Source of the DNA: JAQVEM01 sp964601205
GTDB lineage: Bacteria > Actinomycetota > Humimicrobiia > Humimicrobiales > Humimicrobiaceae
NCBI GenBank assembly: GCA_964601205.1
Contig: CAZRML010000010.1
Coordinates: 1 to 64,000 of the forward strand
Direction of reading: 5' to 3'
DNA length: 64,000 nt
How positions within the stretch are numbered: the first letter of the stretch is position 1; each line of letters opens with the position of its first letter. Under the pieces are notes generated by a model, which made no database searches, was not told the origin of the DNA, and was given only the letters and a program-made list of their open reading frames with translations. Of this stretch, positions 7,962-17,443 are shown piece by piece. Position numbers and translations under genes: made by a program.

Positions 7962-8118
7962 TCTGGTATTTCCTTTTCAAAAAAAATTTTAAATGATTCA
8001 TATTTATAAATTTACTTATTTTTTACTTACCTTAAAGCCCTTATTCAATAGATAACCATGCAAAAGTTCCATTTATTTAAATAGAGCACACGGTTAAACA
8101 ACTTATTATTAACCAGAA

Positions 8119-8613
8119 CTATCTTTCTATATTATCCCTGGTAAATTTTATATACCCCCCACTTTTTATTATACCCTGTATAAAATCAGGAAGCGGTTTT
8201 ATCTCAAAAACTCTATCTTTTGTAACATCACTTATTGTCCCGCTGCTTAAATCAATTTCCAGTCTGTCTTTATCTTCTATAAAATTGCCTGCCTCCTCGC
8301 TTACTATAACCGGGAGCCCTATGTTTATGGCATTTCTGAAAAAAATCCGCGCAAACGATGCGGCTATCACTACCTTTACCCCGCTTGCTTTTATTGATAA
8401 CGGAGCATGCTCCCTGGAAGAGCCGCAACCAAAGTTGCTACCGGCTACTATTATTTTTCTTTCCTTTACCTTTAGCTTAAAACCTTTATCCAGGTCCTCA
8501 AAACAGTGAGAAGCCAGCTCACTTTCATCAGAAGTATTGAGGTATCTTGCCGGTATTATTACATCAGTATCAATATTATCACCATATTTTATTACACTTT
8601 CCCTTATTATCAT
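8119..8613 (-). CDS. leuD: 3-isopropylmalate dehydratase small subunit
   Basis: The swivelling small subunit of isopropylmalate isomerase, 164 residues. It shows the family motifs KYGDNIDTDVIIPARYL at the start and GSNFGCGSSREHAP near residue 60, where the serine and arginine complete the active site. The short length matches the archaeal/thermophile type, consistent with the LeuC beside it. With LeuC it isomerises 2-isopropylmalate and probably also citramalate. Its ATG overlaps the leuC stop codon by one base, so translation is likely coupled. Confidence 0.95.
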   Translation of the reverse strand: MIIRESVIKYGDNIDTDVIIPARYLNTSDESELASHCFEDLDKGFKLKVKERKIIVAGSNFGCGSSREHAPLSIKASGVKVVIAASFARIFFRNAINIGLPVIVSEEAGNFIEDKDRLEIDLSSGTISDVTKDRVFEIKPLPDFIQGIIKSGGYIKFTRDNIER

Positions 8614-9923
8614 TATATAACCTCCCCTGGTGTTGCTATCCTGCCGGCTATTGCAGATGCAGCTGCCACCGCAGGACCGCTCAGGTATACTTTACTTTCA
8701 GGATGTCCCATCCTTCCCACAAAGTTCCTATTGGTTGTGGAAACTGCTACCTCGCCTTCAGCCAGTACACCCATATGGCCTCCAAGGCAGGGTCCACAGG
8801 TAGGTGTGCTCACCGCGCAGCCGGAATTAATAAAAGTCTCAATATATCCTTTCCTGAGAGCCTCAAGATATATATTCTGGGTCGCAGGAATTACTATGGT
8901 CCTTAAATTATCGTTCACTTTTTTATTTTTTAAGATTTCTGCGGCGATCCTCAGATCTTCAACCCTCCCATTGGTGCAGGAGCCTATCACCACCTGGTCA
9001 ATTTTAACATCTGATAAATCCTTTGCATTCCTGGCGTTGGATGGAAGATGCGGGGTTGACACCTGGAGTTCTATATCTGAACAATCTATATTATATATTT
9101 TCTCATATTCTGCATCGGGGTCGCTATAAAATACTTTATAGTTTCCGTCGGACCTTGACTCTAAAAACTCTTCTGTTTTTTTATCCACCCTGAATATCCC
9201 GAACTTTCCCCCTGCTTCTATTGCCATATTGGACATGGTAAATCTGGAATCCATAGAAAGTTTGTCTATGGCAGGCCCGCTGAATTCCATTGATTTATAA
9301 AGTGCTCCATCCACTCCAATCAAACCAATTGTGTACAGAATAAGGTCCTTGCCGGTTATCCATTTCTTTAAATCTCCCGAATAAATAAATTTAATGCTGC
9401 CCGGAACCATAAACCAGAGCCTGCCTGTGGCCATTGCCACAGCAGCATCAGTGCTTCCAACTCCTGTTGAGGCGGCTCCGAGCGCGCCATATGTACAGGT
9501 ATGTGAATCAGCTCCTACCACCAGATTACCCGGAAGCACCAGTCCTAACTCAGGCAGCAATGCATGCTCTATACCCATTCTGCCAACTTCAAAATAATTT
9601 TTAATATTATGCTTCCTGGCAAACTCCCTTATAAACTTGCACTGCTGTGCGGATTTTATATCTTTATTTGGAGCAAAATGGTCGGGCACTATAACCACCT
9701 TTTCCCTATCAAACACTTCCCCTTTCCCTATCTTCTCAAATTCTTCTATGGCTATAGGCATGGTTATATCATTGGCAAGCACAATATCCACATTTGCATT
9801 TACTATCTCACCCACAGATACATACTCTCTTCCGCAGTGCTCTGCGAGTATCTTTTGTGCCATTGTCTGCGGCTTATTTTTTTTGCTGTTCACTCTTATG
9901 TAATTCCTTTCTAATAATCTCAC
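8613..9923 (-). CDS. leuC: 3-isopropylmalate dehydratase large subunit
   Basis: An aconitase-superfamily [4Fe-4S] enzyme of 436 residues. The cluster cysteines can be seen in VVGADSHTCTYGALG, VIGSCTNGRVEDL and STPTCGPCLGGHMG. The size is that of the shorter LeuC/HacA-like branch found in archaea and many anaerobes rather than the roughly 465-residue proteobacterial enzyme. It forms a heterodimer with LeuD and serves both leucine synthesis and, in organisms with CimA, isoleucine synthesis. It sits 27 bases after leuA. Confidence 0.95.
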   Translation of the reverse strand: MRLLERNYIRVNSKKNKPQTMAQKILAEHCGREYVSVGEIVNANVDIVLANDITMPIAIEEFEKIGKGEVFDREKVVIVPDHFAPNKDIKSAQQCKFIREFARKHNIKNYFEVGRMGIEHALLPELGLVLPGNLVVGADSHTCTYGALGAASTGVGSTDAAVAMATGRLWFMVPGSIKFIYSGDLKKWITGKDLILYTIGLIGVDGALYKSMEFSGPAIDKLSMDSRFTMSNMAIEAGGKFGIFRVDKKTEEFLESRSDGNYKVFYSDPDAEYEKIYNIDCSDIELQVSTPHLPSNARNAKDLSDVKIDQVVIGSCTNGRVEDLRIAAEILKNKKVNDNLRTIVIPATQNIYLEALRKGYIETFINSGCAVSTPTCGPCLGGHMGVLAEGEVAVSTTNRNFVGRMGHPESKVYLSGPAVAAASAIAGRIATPGEVI

Positions 9924-9950
9924 ATGATAACAATATAAAACCTCAAAAGC

Positions 9951-11474
9951 TCAATTATTCTTCGTCTCTACAATCCTATTCATGGCTCCAATATATGCCT
10001 TTATACTGGCCTCAACTATATCCGTGCTTATACCGTTGCCCATGACTTCAACACCATTGGTACTTACCACTACCTTAACCGAGCCCAGGGCATCTTTCCC
10101 GCCGGATACGGCTTCTATATTATATTCCACCAACTTCACTTTCATTTTTGTTATTTTATCAATAGCTTTAAATGAAGAATCAACCGGCCCGTCTCCTTCT
10201 GAGGTACTCTCGTGTAGTTTACCATCTATTTCTATACCTACCGAAGAAGTAGCCTTAATATCTGAACCGCTTTTAACCCTGTAATATTTAAGCTGGAAAT
10301 GCTCCTCAACCCCGCGTATTTCATTTTCTACTATCGCTTTTATATCCTGGTCATTTATAGCCCCTTTTTTTTCTGCTAGTTCTTTAAACCTCTCAAAAGC
10401 TTTTTCCATTTTTTTCCCGTCAAGCTGTATCCCTATTTCTGACAGTCTTCCTGCAAACGCATGCCTTCCTGAATGTTTGCCCAGTACAAGTTCCGATGAC
10501 TTTAAACCAATATCTTCCGGTCTTATTATTTCATAAGTGGACCTGTCCTTTAGCATCCCGTCCTGATGTATGCCCGCTTCATGACTGAATGCATTTTTCC
10601 CTACTATCGCTTTATTGGGTGCAACAATATAACCGGTTAAAGACTTCACCATACTGCTTGTCCTCGTAATCTCACCAATATTGATATCGGTATATAATCC
10701 CAGGTCTTTTTCCCTTGTGTCAATAACCATTACTATTTCTTCGAGTGAGGCATTGCCCGCTCTTTCACCAATACCATTTACCGCACACTCTACCTGTCTT
10801 GCGCCATGCTTGACAGCAGCAAGTGAATTGGCAACTGCAAGCCCAAGGTCATTATGACAGTGGACGCTGACCACAACATTTTCAACTCCGGAAGTATTCT
10901 CAAATATATAGTCTATTAACTGCCCGAACTCGTCGGGAATTGTATATCCAACCGTATCCGGAACATTTATCACGCTGGCCCCGTTTTTAATAGCAACTTC
11001 AAACAATTTGCAGAGAAATACACGGTCGCTCCTGGTTGCATCCATAGCTGAAAACTCAACCGTATCTGTATATTTAAGGCTCCTTTTTACTGCTTCAGCT
11101 GCAAGCTCAAGCACTTCTTCCCTGCTTTTTTTTAACTGATATTTAAGATGAATATCAGACGATGATATAAAAGTATGTATTACCGGCAGGGCAGCTCCTT
11201 TAAGCGCTTCTCCCGCAGTATCTATATCCTTAAAATTGGCCCTGGCCAGGGCTGCCACTTTTCTGTCCTTAATTTTAGCCGATATTTCTTTTACAGAATT
11301 AAAATCGCTTTTTGATGAGATTGGAAAACCTGCCTCTATTATATCCACATTTAATTTAGCAAGCTGTTGCCCAATTTCTAATTTCTCCCCGGTATTTAGA
11401 TGAATACCCGGTGCCTGCTCCCCATCACGAAGAGTAGTATCAAAGATATGGACCTTATTTTTTACACTTTTCAT
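9951..11474 (-). CDS. leuA: 2-isopropylmalate synthase
   Basis: LeuA condenses acetyl-CoA with 2-oxoisovalerate at the leucine branch point. The 507-residue protein opens with FDTTLRDGEQAPGIHLN, carries the metal motif SVHCHNDLGLAVANSLAAV near residue 205 and KNAFSHEAGIHQDG near residue 295. It ends in the LeuA allosteric domain (residues about 365-500, with TSEGDGPVDSSFKAIDKI), which mediates leucine feedback inhibition in the family. It belongs to the same minus-strand block as leuC, leuD and cimA. A 117-base gap separates it from serA upstream. Confidence 0.95.
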   Translation of the reverse strand: MKSVKNKVHIFDTTLRDGEQAPGIHLNTGEKLEIGQQLAKLNVDIIEAGFPISSKSDFNSVKEISAKIKDRKVAALARANFKDIDTAGEALKGAALPVIHTFISSSDIHLKYQLKKSREEVLELAAEAVKRSLKYTDTVEFSAMDATRSDRVFLCKLFEVAIKNGASVINVPDTVGYTIPDEFGQLIDYIFENTSGVENVVVSVHCHNDLGLAVANSLAAVKHGARQVECAVNGIGERAGNASLEEIVMVIDTREKDLGLYTDINIGEITRTSSMVKSLTGYIVAPNKAIVGKNAFSHEAGIHQDGMLKDRSTYEIIRPEDIGLKSSELVLGKHSGRHAFAGRLSEIGIQLDGKKMEKAFERFKELAEKKGAINDQDIKAIVENEIRGVEEHFQLKYYRVKSGSDIKATSSVGIEIDGKLHESTSEGDGPVDSSFKAIDKITKMKVKLVEYNIEAVSGGKDALGSVKVVVSTNGVEVMGNGISTDIVEASIKAYIGAMNRIVETKNN

Positions 11475-11591
11475 TACTAACCACTTACTTTCTATTCCAA
11501 TAAACGCACCCCTGGATTTCTTTAATCCCTGTAATGCTTTTTAAATTATTATCACCAGATATATCTTTTATCTCAAATTACTTAAAACTAT

Positions 11592-13190
11592 TCACTGGTA
11601 AAGATTGACTATCTTTATATTTTTAAAGCCTGTTAATCCCTTAAATTCTTCAAGTATCTCCGGAGTTACTTCGTTGTCCAGATTCAACCCCATGACTGCA
11701 TCCCCGCTTAACTTCTTCCTGCCCACATGCATTGATGCAATATTTACTCCGAGTTTTCCAAAAGCAGTTCCTATTTTTCCTATCTGACCGGGGATATCCT
11801 TATATTTTATAAATGCCATATACCTGGAAGGAACCATATCTATTTCAAATTTATCTATGGCTATAAATCTCGGGGTATCCTTTTTACCGGTAGTCGTCGC
11901 TGAAATAGAGAGCTCACCATTTCTGCCCTCTCCTGCCAGAGTGATCAAGTTCACATAATCTTTTGATTCGCCGCTTTTTTCCTCTTTCACCTTCAGGCCC
12001 ATCCCCCTTGCCAGCAGGTCTGCATTTACCAGATTAACGTTCTCCGCTGAATATCTTTCAAGTATTTTTACCAGTATGAGGGAAGTCAGAATCCTTACAT
12101 CAAATTCCGATACCCTGCCAAAATACCCTATTTTAAGGCTATTCAGATTGCCCTCAAATAAATTTACAAAAAGGCTGCCCAGGTCTTCACACAGCTCAAA
12201 GAAAGGCCTGAGGATATCCATAAGTTCCGGCCTAATAGCAGGCGCATTTACAGGAAAGGCAGCTGTCCTTCCATTTAAAACATCTATAACCTGGTCAGCA
12301 ATTATAGTTCCTGCCCTGTCCTGGGCTTCTTCCGTGGACGCTCCCAGATGAGGGGTGCATACAACTTTTTCCAACTTAAAAACAGGCGAGTCAGTACATG
12401 GCTCTTTCTCGTAAACATCAAGCGCCGCTCCCCCTAACTGACCATCTTCAATGGCTTCTGCAAGATCTTTTTCAACTATAATTCCGCCTCTCGCTACATT
12501 CAGGACAATGGCCCCCTTTTTCATTTTATATAATTCCTTCTTATTAAACATCCCTATAGTATCCTTATTCTTGGGAAGATGTATAGAAATAAAATCAGCT
12601 TCACTGTAAAGGTCCTCCAGTTTATTGGCTTTTTTTATCTCAAGCTGCCTGAACCTATCCTCGGAAACAAAAGGGTCATAGGCAATAACCTTTATACCCA
12701 GACAAATAGCTTTCCTGGCAACCAGCCCTCCTATTTGCCCGAAACCGATTATTCCCAGGGTCTTTCCCTCAAGCTCTATGCCTTTAAATTTTGATTTTTC
12801 CCATTTTCCGCTTTTCAGAGAAAAATTAGCTTCTGGAATTTTTCTGGCAACTGAAAGCAGCAATGCTATTGTATGCTCTGCCACAGTAACTGCATTACTG
12901 GTAGGAGCATTAACCACCAGAATTCCTTTCCTGGTAGCAGTTGAGACGTCAATATTATCCACCCCTATCCCCGCTCTTCCTATAACTTCCAGCCTGTCAG
13001 AAGCTTCAATAATATCTGCTGTAAGCCTGGTGGCACTTCTTATAATTACCGCATTTATACCTTTAATTACCTCTTTAAGCTTTTCTGGCGTAAGGTTCTT
13101 ATTATCCTCCACCACAAAATGCTGCTCCAGCTTTTTCCTGGACTCTTCTGAAATACCGTCGGTAATTAATACTTTCTTATTCATATTCAT
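11592..13190 (-). CDS. serA: D-3-phosphoglycerate dehydrogenase
   Basis: The first enzyme of serine synthesis, oxidising 3-phosphoglycerate with NAD. This is the long, three-part type at 532 residues: a catalytic and NAD-binding core (GIIGFGQIGGLVARKA near 150; catalytic VARGG near 233 and TPHLGAS near 281), an intervening ASB domain from about 320 to 450, and a C-terminal ACT domain (IPGQIGKIGTAFGKLGVNIA) for serine regulation. The class V aminotransferase 27 bases upstream is probably its pathway partner, as no serC-like gene is present in the block. Confidence 0.95.
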   Translation of the reverse strand: MNMNKKVLITDGISEESRKKLEQHFVVEDNKNLTPEKLKEVIKGINAVIIRSATRLTADIIEASDRLEVIGRAGIGVDNIDVSTATRKGILVVNAPTSNAVTVAEHTIALLLSVARKIPEANFSLKSGKWEKSKFKGIELEGKTLGIIGFGQIGGLVARKAICLGIKVIAYDPFVSEDRFRQLEIKKANKLEDLYSEADFISIHLPKNKDTIGMFNKKELYKMKKGAIVLNVARGGIIVEKDLAEAIEDGQLGGAALDVYEKEPCTDSPVFKLEKVVCTPHLGASTEEAQDRAGTIIADQVIDVLNGRTAAFPVNAPAIRPELMDILRPFFELCEDLGSLFVNLFEGNLNSLKIGYFGRVSEFDVRILTSLILVKILERYSAENVNLVNADLLARGMGLKVKEEKSGESKDYVNLITLAGEGRNGELSISATTTGKKDTPRFIAIDKFEIDMVPSRYMAFIKYKDIPGQIGKIGTAFGKLGVNIASMHVGRKKLSGDAVMGLNLDNEVTPEILEEFKGLTGFKNIKIVNLYQ

Positions 13191-13217
13191 TCACCCTTAA
13201 ATTCTATTTTTAAGTTT

Positions 13218-14384
13218 TCAAGAATCAAGATAATTATTTTCCATAAATATCTTTTCTGCTGCTGTAATTCCCGAGCCTATCTCAAATTTAAATCCGAGTT
13301 CTTCTAACGTCATCTCCAGTGCACTGATTGCAATAATAACATCAAACATTCCAAAATATCCAAGATGCCCTATTCTTATTATTTTTCCCGAAAGTTTTCC
13401 CTGCCCTCCGGCAATGGTCACGCCATATTTTACTCTCATAATTTTAGTAAGTTCCCTGGCATCAATTCCTTCCGGAACATTAATGGAAGTTACCGAGTAT
13501 CCCCTTTTATCTCTGTCTTTAACCAGAAGTTCCAGCCCGAGTTTTTCTGCTGCTTTCTGCGTGGCGAGTGCCATTACTCTGTGCCTGTTAAAGACTTTCT
13601 CCAGCCCTTCTTCCAGTAATAAATCCAGTGCCTTATTCATGGATACGATTATTGATATGCCCGGAGTCCAGGGTGATTGCGGCGGTGTTTTATGTAAATA
13701 ATTTCTTGCCGTTGCCAGATCAAAATAAAACCTGGGAATATCTGACTTTTCATTAAGCTTCCATGCTTTATCGCTAACGCTGATAAATGCAATTCCCGTT
13801 GGTGCGCTTAATGCCTTCTGGGAGCCGCCAATTACGACATCAAGGTTCCACTCGTCGGTCCTGAGGTCTGACGCTCCCAGGCCGCTTATGGCATCTACTA
13901 TAAAAATTGCGGGATAATTTTTTACTATACCGGCTATAACTTCAACATCATTTAAAGCTCCGGTTGATGTTTCACTAAACTGCAGTATTACTCCTTTTAT
14001 CCCGGGATTTTCATCCAGAATCTTTTTAATATCACCGGGTTCTGCTGTATCACCCCACTCATAATCAAGGGAAAATACCTCCAGACCGTATTTTACGGTC
14101 ATCTTCTTAAATCTTTCACCAAAATTACCAATATTTACAACCAGAACTGCATCACCCCTGGAAAAGAAATTTACTATACTTGCCTCCATGGCGCCTGTCC
14201 CTGAAGAAGTCAGTATAAAAACATCATTTTTAGTTTGTAATAATCTCTTTAGCTTATCGGTCACCTCAACAAAAATTTTTGAAAATTCAGGAGACCTGTG
14301 ATGCATAAGAGGCCTGGCATGTTCAAGTAAAACTTCCTCGGATATAGGCGTGGGTCCCGGAGTCATTACATATTTTTTTATCAT
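13218..14384 (-). CDS. Class V pyridoxal-phosphate aminotransferase (serine/alanine-glyoxylate type)
   Basis: A fold-type I aminotransferase of 388 residues. The start reads MTPGPTPISEEVL, the cofactor-binding aspartate is in FIVDAISGLGA near 164, and the PLP lysine is K190 in VIGGSQKALSAPTG. By sequence it is of the AGXT/serine-pyruvate type. In organisms lacking SerC, family members encoded beside serA are thought to transaminate 3-phosphohydroxypyruvate. That role is inferred here from the adjacency alone. Alternatives are alanine-glyoxylate or serine-glyoxylate transamination. Confidence 0.88.
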   Translation of the reverse strand: MIKKYVMTPGPTPISEEVLLEHARPLMHHRSPEFSKIFVEVTDKLKRLLQTKNDVFILTSSGTGAMEASIVNFFSRGDAVLVVNIGNFGERFKKMTVKYGLEVFSLDYEWGDTAEPGDIKKILDENPGIKGVILQFSETSTGALNDVEVIAGIVKNYPAIFIVDAISGLGASDLRTDEWNLDVVIGGSQKALSAPTGIAFISVSDKAWKLNEKSDIPRFYFDLATARNYLHKTPPQSPWTPGISIIVSMNKALDLLLEEGLEKVFNRHRVMALATQKAAEKLGLELLVKDRDKRGYSVTSINVPEGIDARELTKIMRVKYGVTIAGGQGKLSGKIIRIGHLGYFGMFDVIIAISALEMTLEELGFKFEIGSGITAAEKIFMENNYLDS

Positions 14385-14576
14385 ACTTTCCCCTTCTAAA
14401 AAAGTTTTTTACAATTTTTATTTAAAACAATGAAATCCAGAATAAATTCCTGACCTTTCAACCCGTACATTTTTCCTGCAATCTATTATTCTAACCGGGC
14501 TTTTATTTACCAGAACATAAATATTCCCATATTAATAATTACAAACTTCTCCGCGACCGTTCTATCCTAAATTGAT

Positions 14577-15059
14577 TTAATACTTGCTGCCTCTTGTACA
14601 CGCTATTTTGCCCGTCCTTACCAGCTCAAGTATTCCAAAAGGCTTTAACAGGTCTTCAAGGGCTTTAATCTTACTGGTGCTTCCAGTAATTTCAATTATT
14701 AGCGTCTTTTTACCCACATCCACTATATTTGCCCGGAAAATGCTTACAATTTCCAGTATTTCTGGCCTGACTTTTGAATCGGCGTTGACTTTTATAAGCA
14801 CCAGCTCTCTTTCCACAATATTTTTAGGGTCCAGTTCTTTAATTTTTATTACATTGATTAGTTTGTACAGCTGTTTTATCACCTGTTCAATACTCTGTTC
14901 TTCAGCTTCAACCTCCATTGTAATCCTTGAAGTTTTCTCATTTTCTGTTGGACCTACCGCAAGGCTTTCAATATTAAATCCTCTCCTGCTAAAAAGGCCG
15001 GATATTTTTGCCAGTACGCCTGCCCTATTCTCAACTAAAACCGAAATAATATGATTCAT
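14577..15059 (-). CDS. ilvN: Acetolactate synthase small (regulatory) subunit
   Basis: A 160-residue subunit with an N-terminal ACT domain (ISVLVENRAGVLAKISGLFS, then RRGFNIESLAVGPTE) followed by the ALS_ss_C domain ending in FGILELVRTGKI. It activates IlvB and confers valine feedback inhibition. It follows ilvB after 31 bases. The length is typical of the standard IlvH/IlvN type. A 192-base gap without visible terminator follows before the aminotransferase. Confidence 0.95.
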   Translation of the reverse strand: MNHIISVLVENRAGVLAKISGLFSRRGFNIESLAVGPTENEKTSRITMEVEAEEQSIEQVIKQLYKLINVIKIKELDPKNIVERELVLIKVNADSKVRPEILEIVSIFRANIVDVGKKTLIIEITGSTSKIKALEDLLKPFGILELVRTGKIACTRGSKY

Positions 15060-15090
15060 AATATCACCTGCTATTCATATAAGTTTTTCT

Positions 15091-16785
15091 CTAAATACAA
15101 TCTAACATATCACCTATTGAGGAACCCGGTGCTACCATAGGATATACGTTCTCCTCTTTTTCTATCCAGAAATCAACCAGAACTACCCTATCAATTTCAA
15201 GAGCTTTTTTGATGGCACCTTCTATTTCATCTTTTTTTGTAACCCTTAAACCGACTCCCCCATATGCCTCAATTAGTTTTACGAAATCAACACTTCCATC
15301 AATTGAGGTACTGGAATATCTCTTATTCCAGAATAACTCCTGCCACTGTCTGACCATGCCAAGATAACCATTGTTAAGAAGCATAATCTTAATATTTATT
15401 TTATTTGCAACTGCAGTAGCAAGCTCCTGGGAGACCATCTGTATGCTCCCATCACCGGCTATATCAACCACCACTTTATCCGGCATTCCTGCTTTTGCAC
15501 CAATTGACGCAGGCAGACCAAAACCCATGGTTCCGAGCCCACCCGAAGTTATGAGTGTCCTTGGCCTGGTAAATTTATAAAACTGCGCTGCCCACATCTG
15601 GTTCTGGCCAACTTCTGTGCATACAATTGCATCTCCCCGGGTTAATTCATATATTTTTTCCACAATATAAGCGGGTTTAACTCCGTCTGAATCTCTGTCG
15701 TATCTCAATGGATGATCCTCTTTTAATTTTTTAATTCTTGATAGCCACCCTTTCCTGTCAGGCTTTCCCTTTTTGTCAGTATATTTTTCATATTCATTTT
15801 TTAAATCAGTAAGAACAACTTTTGCATCTCCTACAATAGGAATCAGGGCCCTGATATTTTTACCAATCTCTGCAGGGTCAATATCTATATGGATTATTTC
15901 CGCTTCCGGCGCAAACTCTGATAGCTTACCCGTGACTCTATCGTCAAATCTAACCCCTACCGCGATAATGAGGTCTGTTTCTGTAAAAGCCAGATTCGCA
16001 TACTTTGTCCCGTGCATTCCGGCCATGCTTAAAGATAAGGGGTCTGTTTCCGGAAAAGAGCCCATCCCCAGAAGTGAGTTTATTACCGGAATTTTACTGA
16101 CTTCCACAAATTTTCGCAAAGCCTCACTTGCATTTGATAAAATTACCCCTCCACCTGAAAAAATTACAGGTTTTTTGCTCTTCGCTATTTTTTTTGCTGC
16201 TTCTTTAATCTGTTTGAGGTTACCTCTGAGAGTTGGCTTATATCCGGGTAGCTCTATAGCCACTTTAAAGTTCTCATCAATTAAATCAGTAGTCAGGTCA
16301 ACGGGTATATCAACTAAAACCGGACCCGGCCTTCCGGTGGACGCGACTAAAAATGCTTCCTTTATAACCTGCGGTAAATCCCTAATATCTTTTACCAGAT
16401 AATTCTGCTTGGTTATTGGAGCAGTTATGCCTGTTATATCTGCTTCCTGAAAAGCATCTGTTCCAATCAGGTTGGTTCTGACCTGTCCTGTTATAGCAAC
16501 TACCGGTATTGAATCCATCTGGGCATTGGCAATTCCTGTTACCAGATTGGTCCCGCCCGGTCCTGATGTTGCTATACAAACACCGGTTTTCCCGGTTGCC
16601 CTGGCATAACCATCCGCTGCATGCACCGCTCCCTGTTCATGTCTTACCAGTATATGTCTGATATCACTTTCATATAATGCATCATACAGGGGAATGACTG
16701 CACCGCCGGGATAGCCAAATATGACCTCTACACCCTCTTGTTTTAAACATTTTACTATCATCTGTGCGCCACTTATTTTACTCAT
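15091..16785 (-). CDS. ilvB: Acetolactate synthase large (catalytic) subunit
   Basis: A thiamine-diphosphate enzyme of 564 residues making acetolactate or acetohydroxybutyrate. The catalytic glutamate lies in LVRHEQGAVHAADGYA near residue 50. The FAD-like middle domain holds GVRFDDRVTGK. The ThDP/Mg motif is IAGDGSIQM followed by LLNNGYLGMVRQWQ. As the first gene of the branched-chain/serine block it is preceded by a promoter only about 25 bases away. Its ThDP dependence gives a biochemical link to the thiamine genes in the window, but no shared regulation is visible. Confidence 0.96.
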   Translation of the reverse strand: MSKISGAQMIVKCLKQEGVEVIFGYPGGAVIPLYDALYESDIRHILVRHEQGAVHAADGYARATGKTGVCIATSGPGGTNLVTGIANAQMDSIPVVAITGQVRTNLIGTDAFQEADITGITAPITKQNYLVKDIRDLPQVIKEAFLVASTGRPGPVLVDIPVDLTTDLIDENFKVAIELPGYKPTLRGNLKQIKEAAKKIAKSKKPVIFSGGGVILSNASEALRKFVEVSKIPVINSLLGMGSFPETDPLSLSMAGMHGTKYANLAFTETDLIIAVGVRFDDRVTGKLSEFAPEAEIIHIDIDPAEIGKNIRALIPIVGDAKVVLTDLKNEYEKYTDKKGKPDRKGWLSRIKKLKEDHPLRYDRDSDGVKPAYIVEKIYELTRGDAIVCTEVGQNQMWAAQFYKFTRPRTLITSGGLGTMGFGLPASIGAKAGMPDKVVVDIAGDGSIQMVSQELATAVANKINIKIMLLNNGYLGMVRQWQELFWNKRYSSTSIDGSVDFVKLIEAYGGVGLRVTKKDEIEGAIKKALEIDRVVLVDFWIEKEENVYPMVAPGSSIGDMLDCI

Positions 16786-16814
16786 AATAAAATCACCCCT
16801 GTACTTGTAACAAC

Positions 16815-16823
16815 ATTATAACA
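16815..16823 (-). promoter_or_regulatory. Extended -10 promoter of ilvB
   Basis: On the minus strand TGT precedes a perfect TATAAT, making an extended -10 element, with no good -35 box. The predicted start is near base 16808, giving a leader of about 20 bases. A small TTGTAACAA palindrome overlaps the start region. The leader is too short for an attenuator. Confidence 0.5.
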
Positions 16824-17067
16824 AATAATTTTGATAATTATATCACTTTTATCTGACTTTTTATAATTTATTTTTAAAAAATTTATAACCATAAAATATT
16901 TAAATATGATACTGCTCAATTTATCACCTGCCAGTTTTACTCCCTTTATATTTTAGAATTATATTTTCAAAATATCCCGATTATAAGGTATACAGAAATA
17001 AGAGTTACTTATAAAAGAATTCTCAGGATTATTGCTTCTAATATGCTGGTAACAACTATCCTGAAAA

Positions 17068-17235
17068 TTAGGATAGGATACCGACCAGAAGTAATAGACA
17101 GACTAAAATTAAAAGAATACAAACAGAAACGGTAGCAGCATTATTTATACTAATCCAGCCGCTCCGACTTTTAAAACAGTTATTAGAGAACCTGTTTCCC
17201 AATCTTTTCAAAAATACTTCTCTATTTGTATCCAT
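17068..17235 (-). CDS. Candidate 55-residue single-pass membrane peptide
   Basis: The open frame starts at ATG and ends at TAA. The N-terminal half is basic (MDTNREVFLKRLGNRFSN) and the C-terminal half is a hydrophobic run of Ile, Leu, Val and Cys (SVCILLILVCLLLLVGIL), which would form one membrane helix. No Shine-Dalgarno sequence is evident. It lies on the ilvB strand about 280 bases upstream and is unusually rich in branched-chain residues, which recalls an ilv leader peptide. However, ilvB has its own nearer promoter, and helices are naturally rich in these residues. Function unknown; it may be spurious. The rest of the ilvB-protease gap shows no other gene. Confidence 0.3.
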   Translation of the reverse strand: MDTNREVFLKRLGNRFSNNCFKSRSGWISINNAATVSVCILLILVCLLLLVGILS

Positions 17236-17320
17236 AATAATTATTAAAAGTTTATTTGAGGAAATATAATAACATAGATAAATTACTAAAACAATTAGAA
17301 AATAAAATAATTACAAAAAA

Positions 17321-17353
17321 TAGAGTTTAAGCTTTTTATAAGCTTAAACTCTA
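17321..17353 (-). terminator. Intrinsic terminator downstream of the serine protease
   Basis: TAGAGTTTAAGCTT and its exact complement form a perfect 14-bp stem around a 5-base loop. On the minus strand it is followed by TTTTTTG. It lies about 90 bases after the protease stop codon and would end that transcript. Confidence 0.85.
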
Positions 17354-17443
17354 TTTGCCAGGCTGCTCCTTATACTCTTTTACCCCTGATAGAATTACTT
17401 TATTTTTTTAGTCTGTATAATTTTTATTATTGTAACTAAAACA

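Noticed and set aside
8506..9129. 207-codon plus-strand open frame opposite leuC and leuD
   Set aside because: A shadow of two strongly conserved enzymes on the other strand; composition is not protein-like.
15773..16402. 209-codon plus-strand open frame opposite ilvB
   Set aside because: Complement of the conserved ilvB gene; no start signal or domain.
16786..17443. T-box or leucine leader controlling ilvB
   Set aside because: No T-box sequence (GGTGG-type bulge) is seen, and the likely promoter lies only about 25 bases before ilvB.
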